Assembly (NCBI GenBank): GCA_011009095.1
Contig: VTPC01091020.1
Coordinates: forward strand, 49,136 to 113,135
From: Ignelater luminosus
Lineage: Eukaryota > Arthropoda > Insecta > Coleoptera > Elateridae
Reading direction: 5' to 3'
Length of the DNA: 64,000 nucleotides
Shown: positions 11,370-24,329 of the stretch, in pieces
How the letters are laid out: each line of letters opens with the position of its first letter
How positions within the stretch are numbered: the first letter of the stretch is position 1
The notes under the pieces: generated by a model
The model's database searches: none
What the model was told of the DNA's origin: nothing
Seen by the model: only the letters and a program-made list of their open reading frames with translations
Program-made: the position numbers and the translations under genes

Positions 11370-12560
11370 TGAGTAGAAAATGCAGTTCCGCGTACCGGGC
11401 CTTTGCCCCCCCTGAAGTCCTTTTCTGCCACTGTCTCCGTTTGCGTCTAGCGGCCGCTACTGAGCTCCTCCCCTACACCGCGCGAGTAAAGGTGTGGCCC
11501 TGAAAACCATTTGTATGCTGCATTACCACCAACAATCTTCGCGAGTGCAAGTTCTTCTTCTGCGACCGTTGTTCACTTCTTCACCAACATCTGACCACCA
11601 GATGATATCTAACCATATCCATTGTCCCTGTCGTGGGCTCTAACATCGGCCTTCTTAACATTATCAACTGATACAACCGCTAGGCATGTGGGTACCTTCC
11701 ACCATCGGGATCAATGACCTCACAATTTCATTACTTTGCCAAACACTTCATCATCCTACCAAAAATCTTATCAGCTTCCACTCACCAGCACCAGCCTCCG
11801 AAAATGAGCCGACGTCCCTATCTTGTCATCCATCTCGTCAAAATCAAGTTTATGAAAATCTAACACAAGCCCCGTCTACAGGGATCGCCCTCCAACAACA
11901 CTCCAGGTACTTAAAACAAATTGACCAAATTACATCAACGCCGCTCGCTCCATACCATCAACGCTTTCGCTCTAAGATAACATCTGCCTTCACCGAACGC
12001 TGTTGCTACCACCACTATCCATGCTGCAACACCGTCACTCTACCGCCTGCTGTTGCACCGAGTTCCACATGTCCAAACTACCTTTCCGTTGCCAACGGCT
12101 GGTCCAGTGTTGATAAACGGGAACAATGACCCTATTCTACCTCGCACACCAACACCATCTGATAGGCTGAAGAAGTCTCAAGAGGGAGTATTCTTTTTAA
12201 TTGAAAATCAATTCTGCTTGTAAGACTTTGTTGTTGCCTGTAATAACTTTCTTTTTCATATTATTTGTCTTGCTTTTAGATGCTTTTTCTAAACTTTCTT
12301 ATTAACCTTGGCAGCTATGGGTAATCATATCATGGCCACTGTTTTAATTTTTCCTCCCTGTAGGCTTCTCTCTTGGGCAAAAGTAATGTATTCTGGTAAA
12401 ACTAAGGTTTCAGTCTCTTAAAACCACGTAGATATAAAGTCAGACAGAGCTGACGTTGAAGATCTGTTAGTTTCTGTCATGACGCAAGTATTTTCTCAGT
12501 ACATATTTAGTGGATCTTGTACGGTCAGGTTATATTTTCGTACTAACAGGTATTTTATAA
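11370..12560 (+). mobile_element. C-rich block, possible LTR-retroelement fossil
   Basis: The block is conspicuously richer in C and G than its neighbours over about 760 bp (11390-12150). It contains a Pro/Thr/Ser/Gln-rich open frame (11686-12129) with no family I recognise. Just after it, around 12180, a purine-rich run is followed by AT-rich sequence, an arrangement like the 3' end of an LTR element with its LTR. The LTR reading is weak, and an unrelated imported or host segment is possible. Treated as a broken fossil. Confidence 0.25.
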
Positions 12561-12886
12561 TATAAGATAGCTAGAGTACCTTAAACACCTTTATGTGAGT
12601 ATTAGATATGTTGCAATCACCGTACTGGCTCAGAGAAAAGAGTGGTTGATTGATTAACTAAAAGCCAAGAGATCCAAAAGATATTTGTATCGAGAGTACA
12701 GAGTTACTAAACCCAAAGTATACCAATTTTAAATAGTTAAATTTGGTAAAAAAACGCATTCTGAGCTTACATTACGAGGCGAGACCACTAAGTTTTTCAA
12801 GCATAATTTTTTGTTCATTTTTTGCAGAAAGCTATTATTGCCTTGATTTTAATATAATTTTCCAATAAACTCAAAGTCAGTAGCTG

Positions 12887-12908
12887 ACCATGTTGTTAAC
12901 AACATGGT
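12887..12908. repeat. 22-bp perfect palindrome
   Basis: ACCATGTTGTT is followed directly by its reverse complement AACAACATGGT with no spacer. Function unknown; it may be chance. Confidence 0.6.
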
Positions 12909-14459
12909 TATTCTACGTTTTATCAATTTAAACCTTACGTTATCGATTTTCCAAAAAAATTACTCTTGTTAGTAAGTTGGCAATGTTATTTATTTGTTAT
13001 CATATATTGAAGAAACAACAACAATATTTCAATACTGTACTTTCGATATAAATATATTGCTTACAGTTTGTAAACAACACCATCGGCAACTGGTCAAGCA
13101 CCGGTCCCGTTTCTAACTTCAATAACTTTGAGAAATGGGACAGCTTCTGGTGCAGGCCCCCGTGGCTTACAACACTAATAATCACTTATCTAGATGAAGA
13201 CCAGAAATAGGTATGAGACCCGTCAGGTCTATAAAAGATTAACGATACTGTGCATTTTATACAAGCGCAATGTTCTTATTAAATTTGTTATAAGTGCAAT
13301 ACAAAGAAGAAAATTCTTATCAAGATCAAGGAGAACCAACCAAGATACCGTAGTTCTTTGAATTTAAATTATACAGTTTCTTCGCAATTTAACATTAGTT
13401 TCACCAGGGAATTTTTATCCATAAAATGTAACTTTTCTTTTAATTAAAAGTTAGTATGATAAAACGTTTTATTCTAACATTAAAGTTGCTCTTTCAGACA
13501 ATCCTGAGCGAAATCACTATTATCTTAAAGACAAAGAAAAACTGCAAAAAATTAATTTAATTAATAGTAGAAACTAGAATTAAAATAAGAATAAAAGTGT
13601 ACCTAATTAAAGTCTAAAGTTAGACGAAATGTTAACAGACCTGGAAAAATTTCAATTATTTTCTGAACAAACTCATCTCTGAAAGTAAGTAACTCAAGAA
13701 AAATTGAATATTTTCTCTTTGCAGGTATAAAACTTGTAGCATTTGAAAATTAAATAAAAAGTGCCATAATATAATTCTTTCTGTAGACAAAGTTGTTTTA
13801 ACAAATTTTGTTGTTTTATGAGCCACTAAAATATTATTATAACAGGAAAAGCTAGAACAAAGCAACAGATAAATAAAATGAAATAAATTGGCTGACAGAA
13901 AGCTAATGTTTGCGAGTAAATATTTTTCATTTTTTTGTTTTTATTTCATAGTGTTAGGAGTTTGTTGACTTTTTGCTATAAATTAACTAAACTACCTCAA
14001 CGTTTAATTCCGCTGATAATTTAGCTTTGTCAGTATACTATTCTTGTCCTGCATAAATTAAACATACTGAAGTTAATTTGTCTATATCTTATTACTGGAT
14101 TCATGTTTTTTTTAATGGTCATTACTTTTATCTTGCAAATTGTGTTTAATTTTGCTTATTATGCACAATTAAGCTAATCGAATTAATCTTGTTACTGCGT
14201 TGAGTTATTAACGCTTGAATAATAATTTTTTGCCATTGCAATTAGATAGACATTTGCACATTGTTTTCGGTTATAATTTATAGTAATATAATTACTAATA
14301 ACACAAATATATTGTCAGCAGACGTCGATAATCGATGAATGAACGCAAATGTTGTTATAGAGATTACTTTGTCACTATATAGCGTCTTTAATTTACGGAT
14401 AGTTTGCATCATACACAAAAGAGACTCATCACAAATACAAAGTGCAGAATAATGCGCTT

Positions 14460-14625
14460 TTAGAAAAGGAATAAAAGGAAGTTAAAGACAAAAAAGTAGA
14501 AGAAAAAAAAGAAAAAGAAGAAGAAAACATACAAAAAGAAGAAGAGAAAAAGAAAAAGAAGATTAAGAAGCAGAACAAGAATGGAGGGGGGTGGAGGAGG
14601 AGAAGAAAGAAGAGGAACATGGTGT
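14460..14625 (+). repeat. Purine-rich (GAA/AAG) tract
   Basis: About 165 bases are almost all purine on the + strand, mostly GAA and AAG triplets, followed by a G-rich stretch (GGAGGGGGGTGGAGGAGG). It is simple-sequence DNA. The minus strand encodes a Phe/Ser-rich frame that I regard as an artefact. Confidence 0.8.
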
Positions 14626-16786
14626 GTGAATTTACTGCCTGTTGATGACTAACATTCATCATTGTACAATTAGATTTACTACGACAGGTTTGTAGATTCT
14701 GTAGATCACTATTACTCATTCTGTATCTTTTTAGATTAATAATATTAAAAACTATTTTTAGAATGATTTAATACATGTACCATATTTGTATAATAAATTA
14801 TAATTCTTGTAAATAAACCAAATGATATAGCACATTTCTTCCGCGATTAAGGCCTCCAACTTACTAATCCGGTGCAATCTCATTATTTGTACTGCGATAT
14901 TCTCACATCAAAATCTATCAATTCATATATTCTACATAAAGACAAAACTGAAATTTTTTTATAATCTGGAAAACAAGTTACTGATTCTAATTGCAACAAT
15001 GAACATACTAGGAAGAAGCAAATTGGTCGTGTATTCGGTCTTTTTTAACTACCCTGGTTTCCAAGGTTCCTATCTGGCATCTACATCGAATTTAAACCCT
15101 CCTGCACAAAAGGTTCTAATGTTGTAACTTTATATGAAAGAAAATTAGTTTCAAGAACGAACCAACTTTTAATAAAAAAGTTTTTGTCTATAATTAGGTA
15201 TTTCTAGTTTATATTAGTTTGGAGCTATCTGATCTAAAGCAAATAATCAATCTATTCAAACCTTAAAACGGTCCTAATACGTCTAAAGACTAAGCTTGGA
15301 ACTTTCATTCAACAAAATTAATTTAAACACGTCATTATTAAATGGAATTACACAAAAGAGGGTAGAATCTTCTAATCAGTCCTCGGTTAGTTTTTGATGT
15401 CATAGTAGAACCTAATTAATTAATACTTTCTTGTTATCAGCCTTTTGTCTTCATCCACTTCTTTCGTATTTTGTCTCTGTATTTATTTCTGTAACAATTG
15501 TGAGCTTTGGGAATTAATTTGTTTTTGTTTGGCAAATTGGGTTCGATGTTAACAAGAAAGTCTCTGAAACGCTAAAAGTGAACACAATTCTTGAAAAAGT
15601 TTTTGTGTGGATTTCTTAAGATGTACAGTCTTCGAACTATTAAATGAGACTCGAACAGCAGCATTTTTCAAAATTGTTTTTTTGCATTTTTCTAAAACAT
15701 AACATTATTTTACATAACTCAACCATTGCCCAGTTGTTAATCTCATAGATGTGTTGACTTATCTTTTAACTGAACAATTTTGCAGATTTCTGCCAGGTAT
15801 GCTGCAGTTTGAATCTCATTTAATAATGCGCAGACTGTACCTATTTTCTAGTTTTGTATATTTTGTTTTAACCGATAAAACAAATACTGCAAATGTAAAA
15901 AAACTTTATTACTACACTACTGGTTTCATTAATTAATGCGCTAAGGAGGGTAAGTTTGGGAAGAGTAATGCTTGTTTGTAATTTCATTTATATTCATTAA
16001 CATGGAGTGTATCCCTTTAATATGTAAAAGGTATCTTACAACTAAACTAGATGTTTGTAACATCTACCATAGTAGGTATAGATATCGAAGTAAGCTTTAA
16101 TAAAAATGAAAATTATAGTTTAATAACATTCATAAATCCATTCTATCATATAAGACGTACATAACATATACCTAGGAAAGCCTAAGCAGATACCTCAGTT
16201 ATTTCCAGGTATTGAAAAAAACAAGAATACCACCAACACTAAGTATAGACTAACGTAGTTGAATTTTAGTAACGGTTTGAGTTCTGGCTGCAAATGGAAC
16301 ACCTTGATATTCTATTACTCTCCATTCTCCATTCATCACTGATTACAACACAACAATATAACATAATACGGGTTTAAACCTAACCATTTTGATGTTATTC
16401 AACTGTTTATTGCAAAACTCCATCAAACTTCTAGGTCTGTTCTGATATAATTAAAAGAGATAGGGTGCTTTTGCTTCTGTAAACGTAAACTTGAATTATT
16501 AACCTTCAAGAGTAATTATAGTAGTTTAAGCTACATAATATTATTATACAAGAGGTTTGAAAAATGTAAATCGTAGTTTTTTTAATTTCTTGCTTCTTGA
16601 TTTGTTATTCTGTTTTAAAAGGGTATAGAATATTTTTAATGTAATATCGGTTTTAAAAATTAACCAAGAAACGTTATTATAATATCACTATGTCCAGAAA
16701 GTAAGTTCATTTTTACTGGTAAAATAAAACAAATGTATATTAGGAAAAATAATTTATTGCAAAAAAAATCTGTAGACTTAAAACTA

Positions 16787-17854
16787 TTAGTCAACATAGC
16801 TACCACCATTTTGTAAACATTTATCGTAGCGTGGCACTAATTTTTGTATTCCTTCGTCATAAAACGTTGACGCCTGTGACTGTAACCAAGTTGCAACATG
16901 TTCTTTAATCTCATCGTCGTCATTGAATTTCTTGCCAGCGAGGTTTGATTTTAGGCTTAAAAACAGGAAGAAGTCACTGGGAGCAAGGTCCGGACTATAC
17001 GGTGGGTGGTCAAATTGTTCCCATCCAAATTGAGTCAAAAGTTGCTGTGTAAGGTTTGCAGTGTGGGGGCGAGCATTGTCATGAATCAACAAAATGCCGC
17101 CAGTGAGTTTTCCACGGCGCTTATTCTGAATTGCACGACGCAGTTTCCTTAGCGTATCACAGTAAGCAATAGCGGTAATTGTTTCGCCCCGTGGTAGAAA
17201 GTCCACTAAAAGAACACCACATCTGTCCCAAAACACTGTGCACATGATTTTCCGGGTTGTCAAATTCGGCTTCGATGTTGTCTTTGCTGGTGACGATGTG
17301 TGCCTCCATTCCATCGATTGCCGTTTTGTCTCATGTGTCTCATAGGCTACCCAAGTCTCGTCCCCAGTCACTATACTGTTAAGGAAATGGTCCCCGTCAT
17401 TGTGATAACGAGGCAAAAATTCAAGAGCAGCACCTAGGCGTTTTTTCTTGTGATCCTCGGTAAGAGTTTTCGGTACCAAGCGTGCACAAAGCTTTCGATA
17501 TCCCAGTTTGCCATGAACAATTTCATGAAGAAGGGATCGTGAAATTAGGGGAAATTCCATAGAAAGAAGAGAAATCGTAAACTTACGGTTTCCTCTAATT
17601 TTTTCATTCACTGCATGAACAAGTTCATCATTAACCAATGATGGACGTCCACTTCTTCCTTCATCGTGCACGTTTACAAGGCCATTGTTGAATTTTTTTA
17701 CCCATCTCACAATCATAGAATAACTCATTACATTCTGTCCATACACCTCAGAGAGCTGTTGATGAATGTCCACTGGTTTCAAATTTTTCGCATTGAGAAA
17801 CTGAATCACTGATCTAATCTCGCAATCGGCGGAAATTTCAATTACTTTCGCCAT
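16787..17854 (-). CDS. mariner family B transposase, intact
   Basis: This nuclear DNA transposase binds its own inverted repeats and performs TA-targeted cut-and-paste. I chose the start MAKVIEISAD at 17854, giving 355 residues, close to the usual mariner length. An in-frame ATG seven codons upstream is possible. Residues 1-60 form the first helix-turn-helix and carry the WVKKFNNG block; GRSGRPS (about 67-73) is the AT-hook-like linker. The catalytic triad is complete: GDETW with Asp165, IHDN with Asp259, and PYSPDLAPSD with Asp294, with 34 residues between the last two. No stop or frameshift is visible, so activity is plausible but unproven. The sequence is clearly different from families A, C and D. 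Confidence 0.92.
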   Translation of the reverse strand: MAKVIEISADCEIRSVIQFLNAKNLKPVDIHQQLSEVYGQNVMSYSMIVRWVKKFNNGLVNVHDEGRSGRPSLVNDELVHAVNEKIRGNRKFTISLLSMEFPLISRSLLHEIVHGKLGYRKLCARLVPKTLTEDHKKKRLGAALEFLPRYHNDGDHFLNSIVTGDETWVAYETHETKRQSMEWRHTSSPAKTTSKPNLTTRKIMCTVFWDRCGVLLVDFLPRGETITAIAYCDTLRKLRRAIQNKRRGKLTGGILLIHDNARPHTANLTQQLLTQFGWEQFDHPPYSPDLAPSDFFLFLSLKSNLAGKKFNDDDEIKEHVATWLQSQASTFYDEGIQKLVPRYDKCLQNGGSYVD

Positions 17855-17896
17855 TATAAACAAGCACTGTGACACGATAACAGCAGATAACTAACT

Positions 17897-17906
17897 CAAA
17901 ATGGCG
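17897..17906 (-). promoter_or_regulatory. GCCATTTTG motif upstream of mariner B transposase
   Basis: Read on the transposase strand, GACGCCATTTTGAG lies about 45 bp before the chosen start, preceded by ATTGAC. It fits the YY1/Pho-type core GCCATNTT. The role is inference from its recurrence in other families. Confidence 0.3.
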
Positions 17907-18011
17907 TCAATCGCTTAGTAACGATACAAGGTCATTGCCGCGCATGCGCGGAACTGCGATCGCATCGCTGCAACGGCGGGAAATAGAAAATGAACTTACT
18001 TTCTGGACATA

Positions 18012-19524
18012 GTTATAAATTTAAAAAATTCAACTCAATTTGATATCGTTTCTGGAATCTTGTGAACTTTCTAATAGATCTTCTCTGGAATTAAGCACTC
18101 GCCATTAAAATCAGAATTTGGAATTAGACAGATTTGTTTTCAATAAACCAGATTTGATAAACTTAAATATTCTAGTCATACAGTGTTCACTGATGTAAAT
18201 TAATTCAAAAAAGGTTAGAATTATTATTCCCTTACAGTACAAGAAAGTTAAAAGGCTTCTTTCCCATCCTCTTTCTTTATAGACATTTTTGACTCCATGT
18301 TGGTAACTCAACCGTCGTCGTTGGTTTCGAATAAGATGTGTTTGAATATAAAGCTTACAAATGGTAATTAATAATTCCTTTTTGTGTTATGAAATTCAAA
18401 CCACAGAATGTATTTCTCGACGATTAGTCTCATATGGTTGCCTTCCCAAAGTTTGCTCTGGATATTCTTCTAGCAGTACAATGATCTTGATGTTTGCGAC
18501 TGCTTCGTTAAAGAATGTCTTTGGTACATAGCTCAATTTACTGCTTTGGAACATTTTTGACATTAGATGCAATGCAGTATTTTGTCCTAAATTGTGCAAC
18601 AGTCGCAGTATATTTTTTGTTCTTCTTCTTCATTTTGGTACTATAATCGTAAGAGCACCTTTAACCTTAAAAAATCCTCTTCACACGAAGACAAAGTAAT
18701 TAAATAGTAATTAAATTCTTACTCATTGTCACCCACTCAATCTTGTGGTCTAATTCACTCCATATTGAAATTGACGATTTTATTATCTAGATTGTCTCTT
18801 CTTGCTCCAGACAGCAGAGCTTACACTCTCTACACATCTTGCCTACAAAAGATGTTCACAGTCAGCAAAAAGGATTGCATTGTCTACCTTATCATCTCTT
18901 AACCTGAAACAGCTAAATGGATCTGCTGGTTAGAAACTATAAAATTCCTGCTAGGTGCTAAATGAAGAAGTGGCCAATAAAGCGCCACCATATGAATAAC
19001 TTATTGGATCGACTAGTTTTTTTCCTTTATTTTGTGATCTTGTATTCTCAAGTGACCGCTGAGGTACTATATTTGATAATATCACTGAGTAGTATCTAAA
19101 CAAGTTATTGTTTCTTTTTAATAGTCAATCAAAACGAAAGACCAACTTAATCTGAAATGGGAATTTTTCTCTCACTATTTCCAGTTAGGAACAGTAAGAA
19201 AATGACGTGACACTACATGATTCCAGAGCTCGAAAATATGCTGTGCTGAGAGAACACCTGTGGCAGACAAGAATCTGTAGTGATAGGAATATTTATTAAA
19301 AACCGAAGTGTATACTAAAGTTCTGCCATGGGGAAGTAAATCATAGTGGAGTTTGCTGACACTGAGAATGCAGATGATCTCGACAAAATGAGAGGCAACG
19401 ACAACGCGTCGCACCGAAATCAAAATCGTTTGGCTGCTGGTTAATCACTGGACTCTAAAATAATAGTAAACTGTAAAATTTCCAAAGAGCATCTTTGTCA
19501 GAAGTGCGTAGAAGGAGACAGTTA
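18012..19524. other. AT-rich sequence, nothing recognised
   Basis: The stretch is somewhat less AT-rich near 18780-19000, but I found no protein motif there on either strand. Confidence 0.4.
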
Positions 19525-19526
19525 TA

Positions 19527-20816
19527 CGAGGGTGGTCTGAAAAGTTTCCGACCTAACAAAGATATGACATTTTTTCTGAAAATTTTTTTTTATTTTTTAG
19601 CATAGTCTCCTTGTAACTCTACACACTTCTCCCAGCGATGCTCCCATCTCTGTAACCCGTCCAAATAGTACTCGGCATTTTTCTTTGCAAAATAATTGTT
19701 CACGAAGGTGATTGCCTCTTCATTTGACGAAAATCTTTGTCCTCCGAGCGCAATTTTTAGAAGAGGGAACAAAAAGAAGTCGGTTGGGGCTAGATCTGGT
19801 GAGTAAGGCGGATGGTCAAGCAGTTCAAACCGTAATTCGTGGATTTTCGCCATGGCAACCGCTGAGGTGTGAGACGGTGCGTTGTCTTGGTGAAACAGGA
19901 TTTTCTTTTTCTGCAAATGTGGCCGTTTTTTTGCAAGTTCTGCCTTCAGCTTGTCAAGTAATGATGCATAGTATGCTCCTGTAATGGTTTTTCCTTTCTG
20001 AAGATAATCGATTAAAATAACTCCATGACTATCCCAAAAAACAGTCGCCATCACTTTCCCAGCCGGAAAAACAGTTTTTGCTTTTTTCGGAGCCGGTTCC
20101 CCCTTTGCAGTCCACTGTTTGGACTGTATTTTTGTTTCGGGCGTATAATGGTGTATCCAAGTTTCATCTACAGTAATTAATCGGCGCCAAAACTCGGATT
20201 TATTTCGCCTAAACTGCGCCAAAAGAGCGTTGGAAATATTCATTCAAACACGTTTTTGGTTTAACGTGAGCAAACGCGGCACTCAACGGGCGGACAGCTT
20301 TCTCATGCCTAAATGTTGATTTAATATCTGACAAACACGTTCTTTTGACATGTTAATAACCTCTGCTATCTCTCTCACTTTAATTCGGCGGTAGTCTAGC
20401 ACCATTTGGCGAACTTTGGCGATGTTTTCGTCGGTAGTTGCAGTTTTTGGACGTCCCGAACGTTCATCGTCTCCCAAGCTCTTACGGCCACGTTTAAATT
20501 CAGCAGCCCAAAATTTCACTGTGGTAAATGATGGTGCAGAGTCCCCATACACAGAATCCAACTCATCTTTTATTTGCGAAGGCGTATTGCCTTTCAAAAA
20601 CAAATATTTAATGACAGCTCGATACTCGATTTTGTCCATTTTCATAAAAAACTCACATCAACTCACTCAAACGACTGTTACATAAAAACTGCGCGTCCAA
20701 AATGGCTGAGACTTTGGTGAGTAACTGTCAACAGATGAACAACGAAATTCAGTAGCTTTTATTTACGAGTGCTGCCATCTTCACGTTGAGGTCAGAAACT
20801 TTTCAGACCACCCTCG
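19527..20816 (-). mobile_element. mariner element, family C, copy 1 (inactivated)
   Basis: The inverted repeats begin CGAGGGTGGTCTGAAAAG at both ends, with TA duplications at 19525-19526 and 20817-20818. It is collinear over its full length with copy 2 (40496-41788). By eye the two differ at roughly 2-3 percent of positions; this is an estimate, not a computed alignment. A third copy begins at 63829. Confidence 0.93.
19590..20639 (-). pseudogene. mariner family C transposase with two nonsense codons
   Basis: The reading frame is collinear with the 349-residue copy 2 protein. Two codons have become TGA: the Trp of the WVPRLL linker (residue 119 in copy 2 numbering, near 20285) and an Arg at residue 132 (near 20244). 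Both fit single C-to-T type changes. The catalytic motifs are all present: VDET, HQDNAPSH, and PYSPDLAPTD with the third Asp intact. The N-terminal 118 residues and the C-terminal 217 are otherwise undisturbed. It is dead by nonsense but young. Confidence 0.92.
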
Positions 20817-20818
20817 TA

Positions 20819-22955
20819 TATGTTCAAGTTACTATAATTTGCAAAAATTCTAAATAATATTATTACAGTTCAGTCAACTTTAGATATCTCGTATCCTTAA
20901 TCTAAAGTTAAAAATAAAAATTTTAAATTAATTTTTCATATTAAAAGGGAAAATAATTTTTTCTTCTAATAAAATCATGTTATCAGTTAATAATTTCAAT
21001 GCACGAAAAAAGGAGACTTTCTCTTTAAACTTTTTTTAATAAACTTAATTGGCATTGACTGAATCGAGAATGTGCGAACATCTAAAAAAGGGAAGAATCT
21101 TTTTTAATTAACCCAGTTTCATAATTACATTTTTTCCTCAACGTTTTCAAAAGATTGGGAGATTTAATGTTTACTTTCTATTTTTTTCAACATTTTCCTT
21201 TGAGTCAGCATCCTTGGTAAACTACACATCAAGTTTATTCTGTTTCGTTCCTTCTTGTCTGCTACTTTCTGTAATTTTAGATTTAGAGTTTTGCTTTTCC
21301 ACCCTTATTCGAGTAGAAGTTTTGCCGTTCCATTAAGTTCTTTTACTTATTAGGTTTAGGTTCTTAAATTCAGGCACGCAACAATTTTGGGCGTGTAACG
21401 ACTTATACAATTCTTGTAATATACGGAAAGCAGGTGACGTGAAAAATCGCTTTTTGTTTTTTCAGTACAAACAGCGCCATGTAATTTTTACCTTTTTACC
21501 TCTGGGACTAAATTTCTCATAATAAATAAATCGTACGGTTAAATCTTTTAAACCGGAAGGTTTGCATTTTTTTTATGTCACTTGAAACTTGCTTTTGCTT
21601 TCCTAAATTTTAAATTGCGTCATACTGTTATCCATCTGAGATATTTATGTGTGTCGAGAAAAATGAATTTATTTGAATATAAAATCAGAACAATATTTTT
21701 TTACTGCGACGGTACCTGCTTTGTTTTTTACGCAAACACGGTTACAATTCAAAAAAATAACTTAAAATATTAAATTATATGTATAATAGTTACCGCATAT
21801 ACATTGTAGCGTTTTTCTTCAGTTATAAATACTTCAAACAATTGGGTATTAGAGTTTTAATTTAGTTGTAAGATTATTTCTTCCATTTAATACTATGTCT
21901 CATTTCAGTTTGTCATTTATTTTCACTATAACACTCCGTAGTACATTATGAATAAACTTTGAATATTTACCATGTACATTTATAACGCCTAGTAGAAATA
22001 AAGCCATCACAACTTCTAACTACTTTACATTGTATGAATTTACAATAATAGTACCAACTCCATATTAATCTAGTAGTTTATACATGTAATTTATTTAAAT
22101 TAATTAATGACACCTCCAACAATGTGTGTTTATTATAAAGTAAGTAAAGACCCACTTACTATAGAATAAAAATAAAGCTTTTTGGTAATTAACCTAGTGT
22201 AAACCTAATAATACAATTAAACTGATAACAGTGACAGAGATGTTTCATAACTATTGAATTTTAAGTAAATTAATCTTGTGTAAATAACTAGTTTAATTTT
22301 ATTAAAGTGCAGTTATCTTGATTCAGTGTTTTTTTGGAGAACTTCAATAAAATTTAATCCTAGATTGCAAGAACGGGTAATTTGCATAGAACATGAAGCT
22401 TCAATAATTTGATACTACATTAGCTTTTGCATATCGATAGCTTCTTACAATGCTAATACATTATGAACTTTATAACCAAACTTGTGTAAACAGAAACGAT
22501 TAAGAAGACAAGCCTATTGCATATACAGTGTGCTGATTAAGTATGGAACAAATTCAATAACTCAAAAAATATTAATATTTTGGAAAAAACAAAAAGGAGT
22601 GTAACGATTTACATTGTTGGGCATTTTTTAATATTATGCACAAATCAATGATGTCATCATCATTTGGCCAATGACGTCATCGATATTTTTTGTAAATGGC
22701 AACCCTAAAATATTTTTGCAGATTATTATTCGCCATTGAATTATATGTACAGTGATCTTCAAATGTTTCAAATTTGCTCAGATATAGTAAATATGATAAC
22801 AGTGTGTTCATACCGGTAGAAACAGTCTTGGATAAACTTCAAACACGAGTAACCTGAAAAACAGTTAGTGTACTACTCAATCTAGTAACAAAAATGGGCG
22901 GCACACTTCTCAGCATGATTTTAAAGGTAACTCATCTGCACCAAAACTGATACGT
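20819..22955. other. AT-rich sequence; possible worn repeat near 22530-22830
   Basis: Most of this stretch is featureless. Around 22640-22690 the bases ATGTCATCATC and ATGACGTCATC occur close together in a less AT-rich segment that runs up to the LINE fragment beginning near 22956. It may be part of the same degenerate element, but no motif proves it. Confidence 0.35.
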
Positions 22956-23340
22956 ATTGATTGACTGCGAGCTGTGGAACAGCGGTAAACCAATTTTGCT
23001 ATCTGATGAACTCACTTGGTTTACAGACAAATCTAAAACCTTGGAAGGGACAGGTAGAGATTTGTGGCGTAAAATAGAAAGTGTAGTTCTGGTTCTCCTT
23101 AGGAAAATGTGCTACATCCTTTAAGACGGGGGATTATGCAGTACTAAGATCTACAAACAAAAACTTGAAAAAAGACTATGTAAACAAAGGGATTTACATA
23201 ATTAGAACTCTACAGAAAGCCAAGATGACGTTAAAACTTGTAATAAGATGCCTTAAAACACCGAGTTGAACTGTTTTGGGTACTAGGACATAGTCTCTTT
23301 GAGGACAACAAACAAGCCGATCGATTAACCAAATGAGAAT
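22956..23340 (+). mobile_element. LINE RNase H domain fragment, decayed
   Basis: WFTDKSKTLEGTG at about 23017 matches the first RNase H catalytic block of jockey/R1-type LINEs (family: IFTDGSK...GTGAG). VELFWVLGHSLFEDNKQADRLTK-like residues at about 23264-23333 match the last block (family: WVPGHSGIEGNEKADELA). The aspartates of both blocks are preserved, but the Gly-His-Ser-Gly signature has lost its second Gly. The sequence between them is interrupted and shortened. It is an isolated 3' portion of an old copy. Confidence 0.65.
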
Positions 23341-24329
23341 GAAAAATCTTTTCTTTAACCTTATAACAAAGTTACATACACATTAATTAAAGAACAAAGT
23401 CAAATCTAAGCTGATTAGTAGCCTAGAGACAGACTCGCAAAACAGTTTATAGATGATATGAGAGGAGCTGAAGAAATTGTTACCTGTAAAATTCGAAGTA
23501 CTTTTTCAATTCAAATAATTAGTTTCGTTCTATGAATTTTAAAAATTATTTTGTTTACAATAGGTGGCTCAATTTAGTTTTCAAATTTAAAAAGTTTTTC
23601 CTAATTTGAATAAAGCATTCCGTTTAGTTTTGAGGGTTATCCAATTATTTAATTTATTACTCGGCGAAGATTCTGTTCTTTTCAATAAATATCTGACCAC
23701 GGCAATCATGTGTCTATTGGAGACTTTACCGAGTTTTACTTCTCAATTTGGTCAAGGAAGAAATTTTGTTTTGCTATCTGCAAATGGAATCTTTGCTTCA
23801 ATGAATCATTTGGTATCCAAAACTGTATCACAAGAATTGAAGTATTAGGTCTGGCTTGAGGTATGACGTATGACAGTTCAACGCTACCAACATCAATGCA
23901 GTAAATTTTACTAGTCTATTCTATCACGCCAACGACTTATTCTAACATTCAAATGACGCCATTTGGGTGCTTGAATAGACTTATTCTAAACGCAAAATAA
24001 AAAAAACCTATTTAGCCAATTATCGGAAAAATCTAAAAAACAAATATAGCTTAATGTTGTTTATTGAAATTTGTTACCGTTCATACCAAATTATTTGGTT
24101 TTACATTTAATAAACACTCTATGTAAAAAAGGTAGTAGAAGCGGCAAGAAAAATCAAAGATGTCCCCGTCAGTACATTGGGACTGAAGCCGCTTCTCATG
24201 AATCTAAATCTTGCTGTCGAATCAGAATTGATGTTCCGACGACCAAAGCATGGAGACGCTAGTGATATATCTTTTTTAGAGGTGAGTCTATCATCTTTTA
24301 TAGTCCGTAGCAGCCGCTGTTGATGTTCT
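23341..24329. other. AT-rich sequence, one unassigned open frame
   Basis: A frame at 23606-23848 on the + strand (MNKAFRLVLRV...) has no recognised relatives and may be chance. The part after about 24130 may belong to the gypsy fossil that follows. Confidence 0.35.

Larger units (their letters stand above)
12561..16690. other. AT-rich sequence, nothing recognised except simple features
   Basis: This stretch holds a 22-bp perfect palindrome (12887-12908) and a purine-rich tract (14460-14625), listed separately. No gene, transposon end or RNA gene was recognised. Confidence 0.5.
16691..18009 (-). mobile_element. mariner element, family B (DD34D), apparently complete
   Basis: The ends are perfect 23-bp inverted repeats beginning TGTCCAGAAAGTAAGTTC at 16691 and, on the minus strand, at 18009. 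TA target duplications lie at 16689-16690 and 18010-18011. The 1.32-kb element encloses one uninterrupted transposase gene. Perfect terminal repeats and an open gene indicate a recent insertion. Confidence 0.93.

Noticed and set aside
14429-14719. Minus-strand frame rich in Phe and Ser
   Set aside because: It is the complement of a purine-rich simple-sequence tract.
19712-20685. Open frames on the + strand across mariner C (also at 40683-41692)
   Set aside because: They are antisense to the transposase and appear in both copies only because the copies are nearly identical.
22640-22690. Clustered TGACGTCA-type (CRE-like) sites
   Set aside because: They lie in a probable worn repeat just before a LINE fragment, with no gene to regulate.
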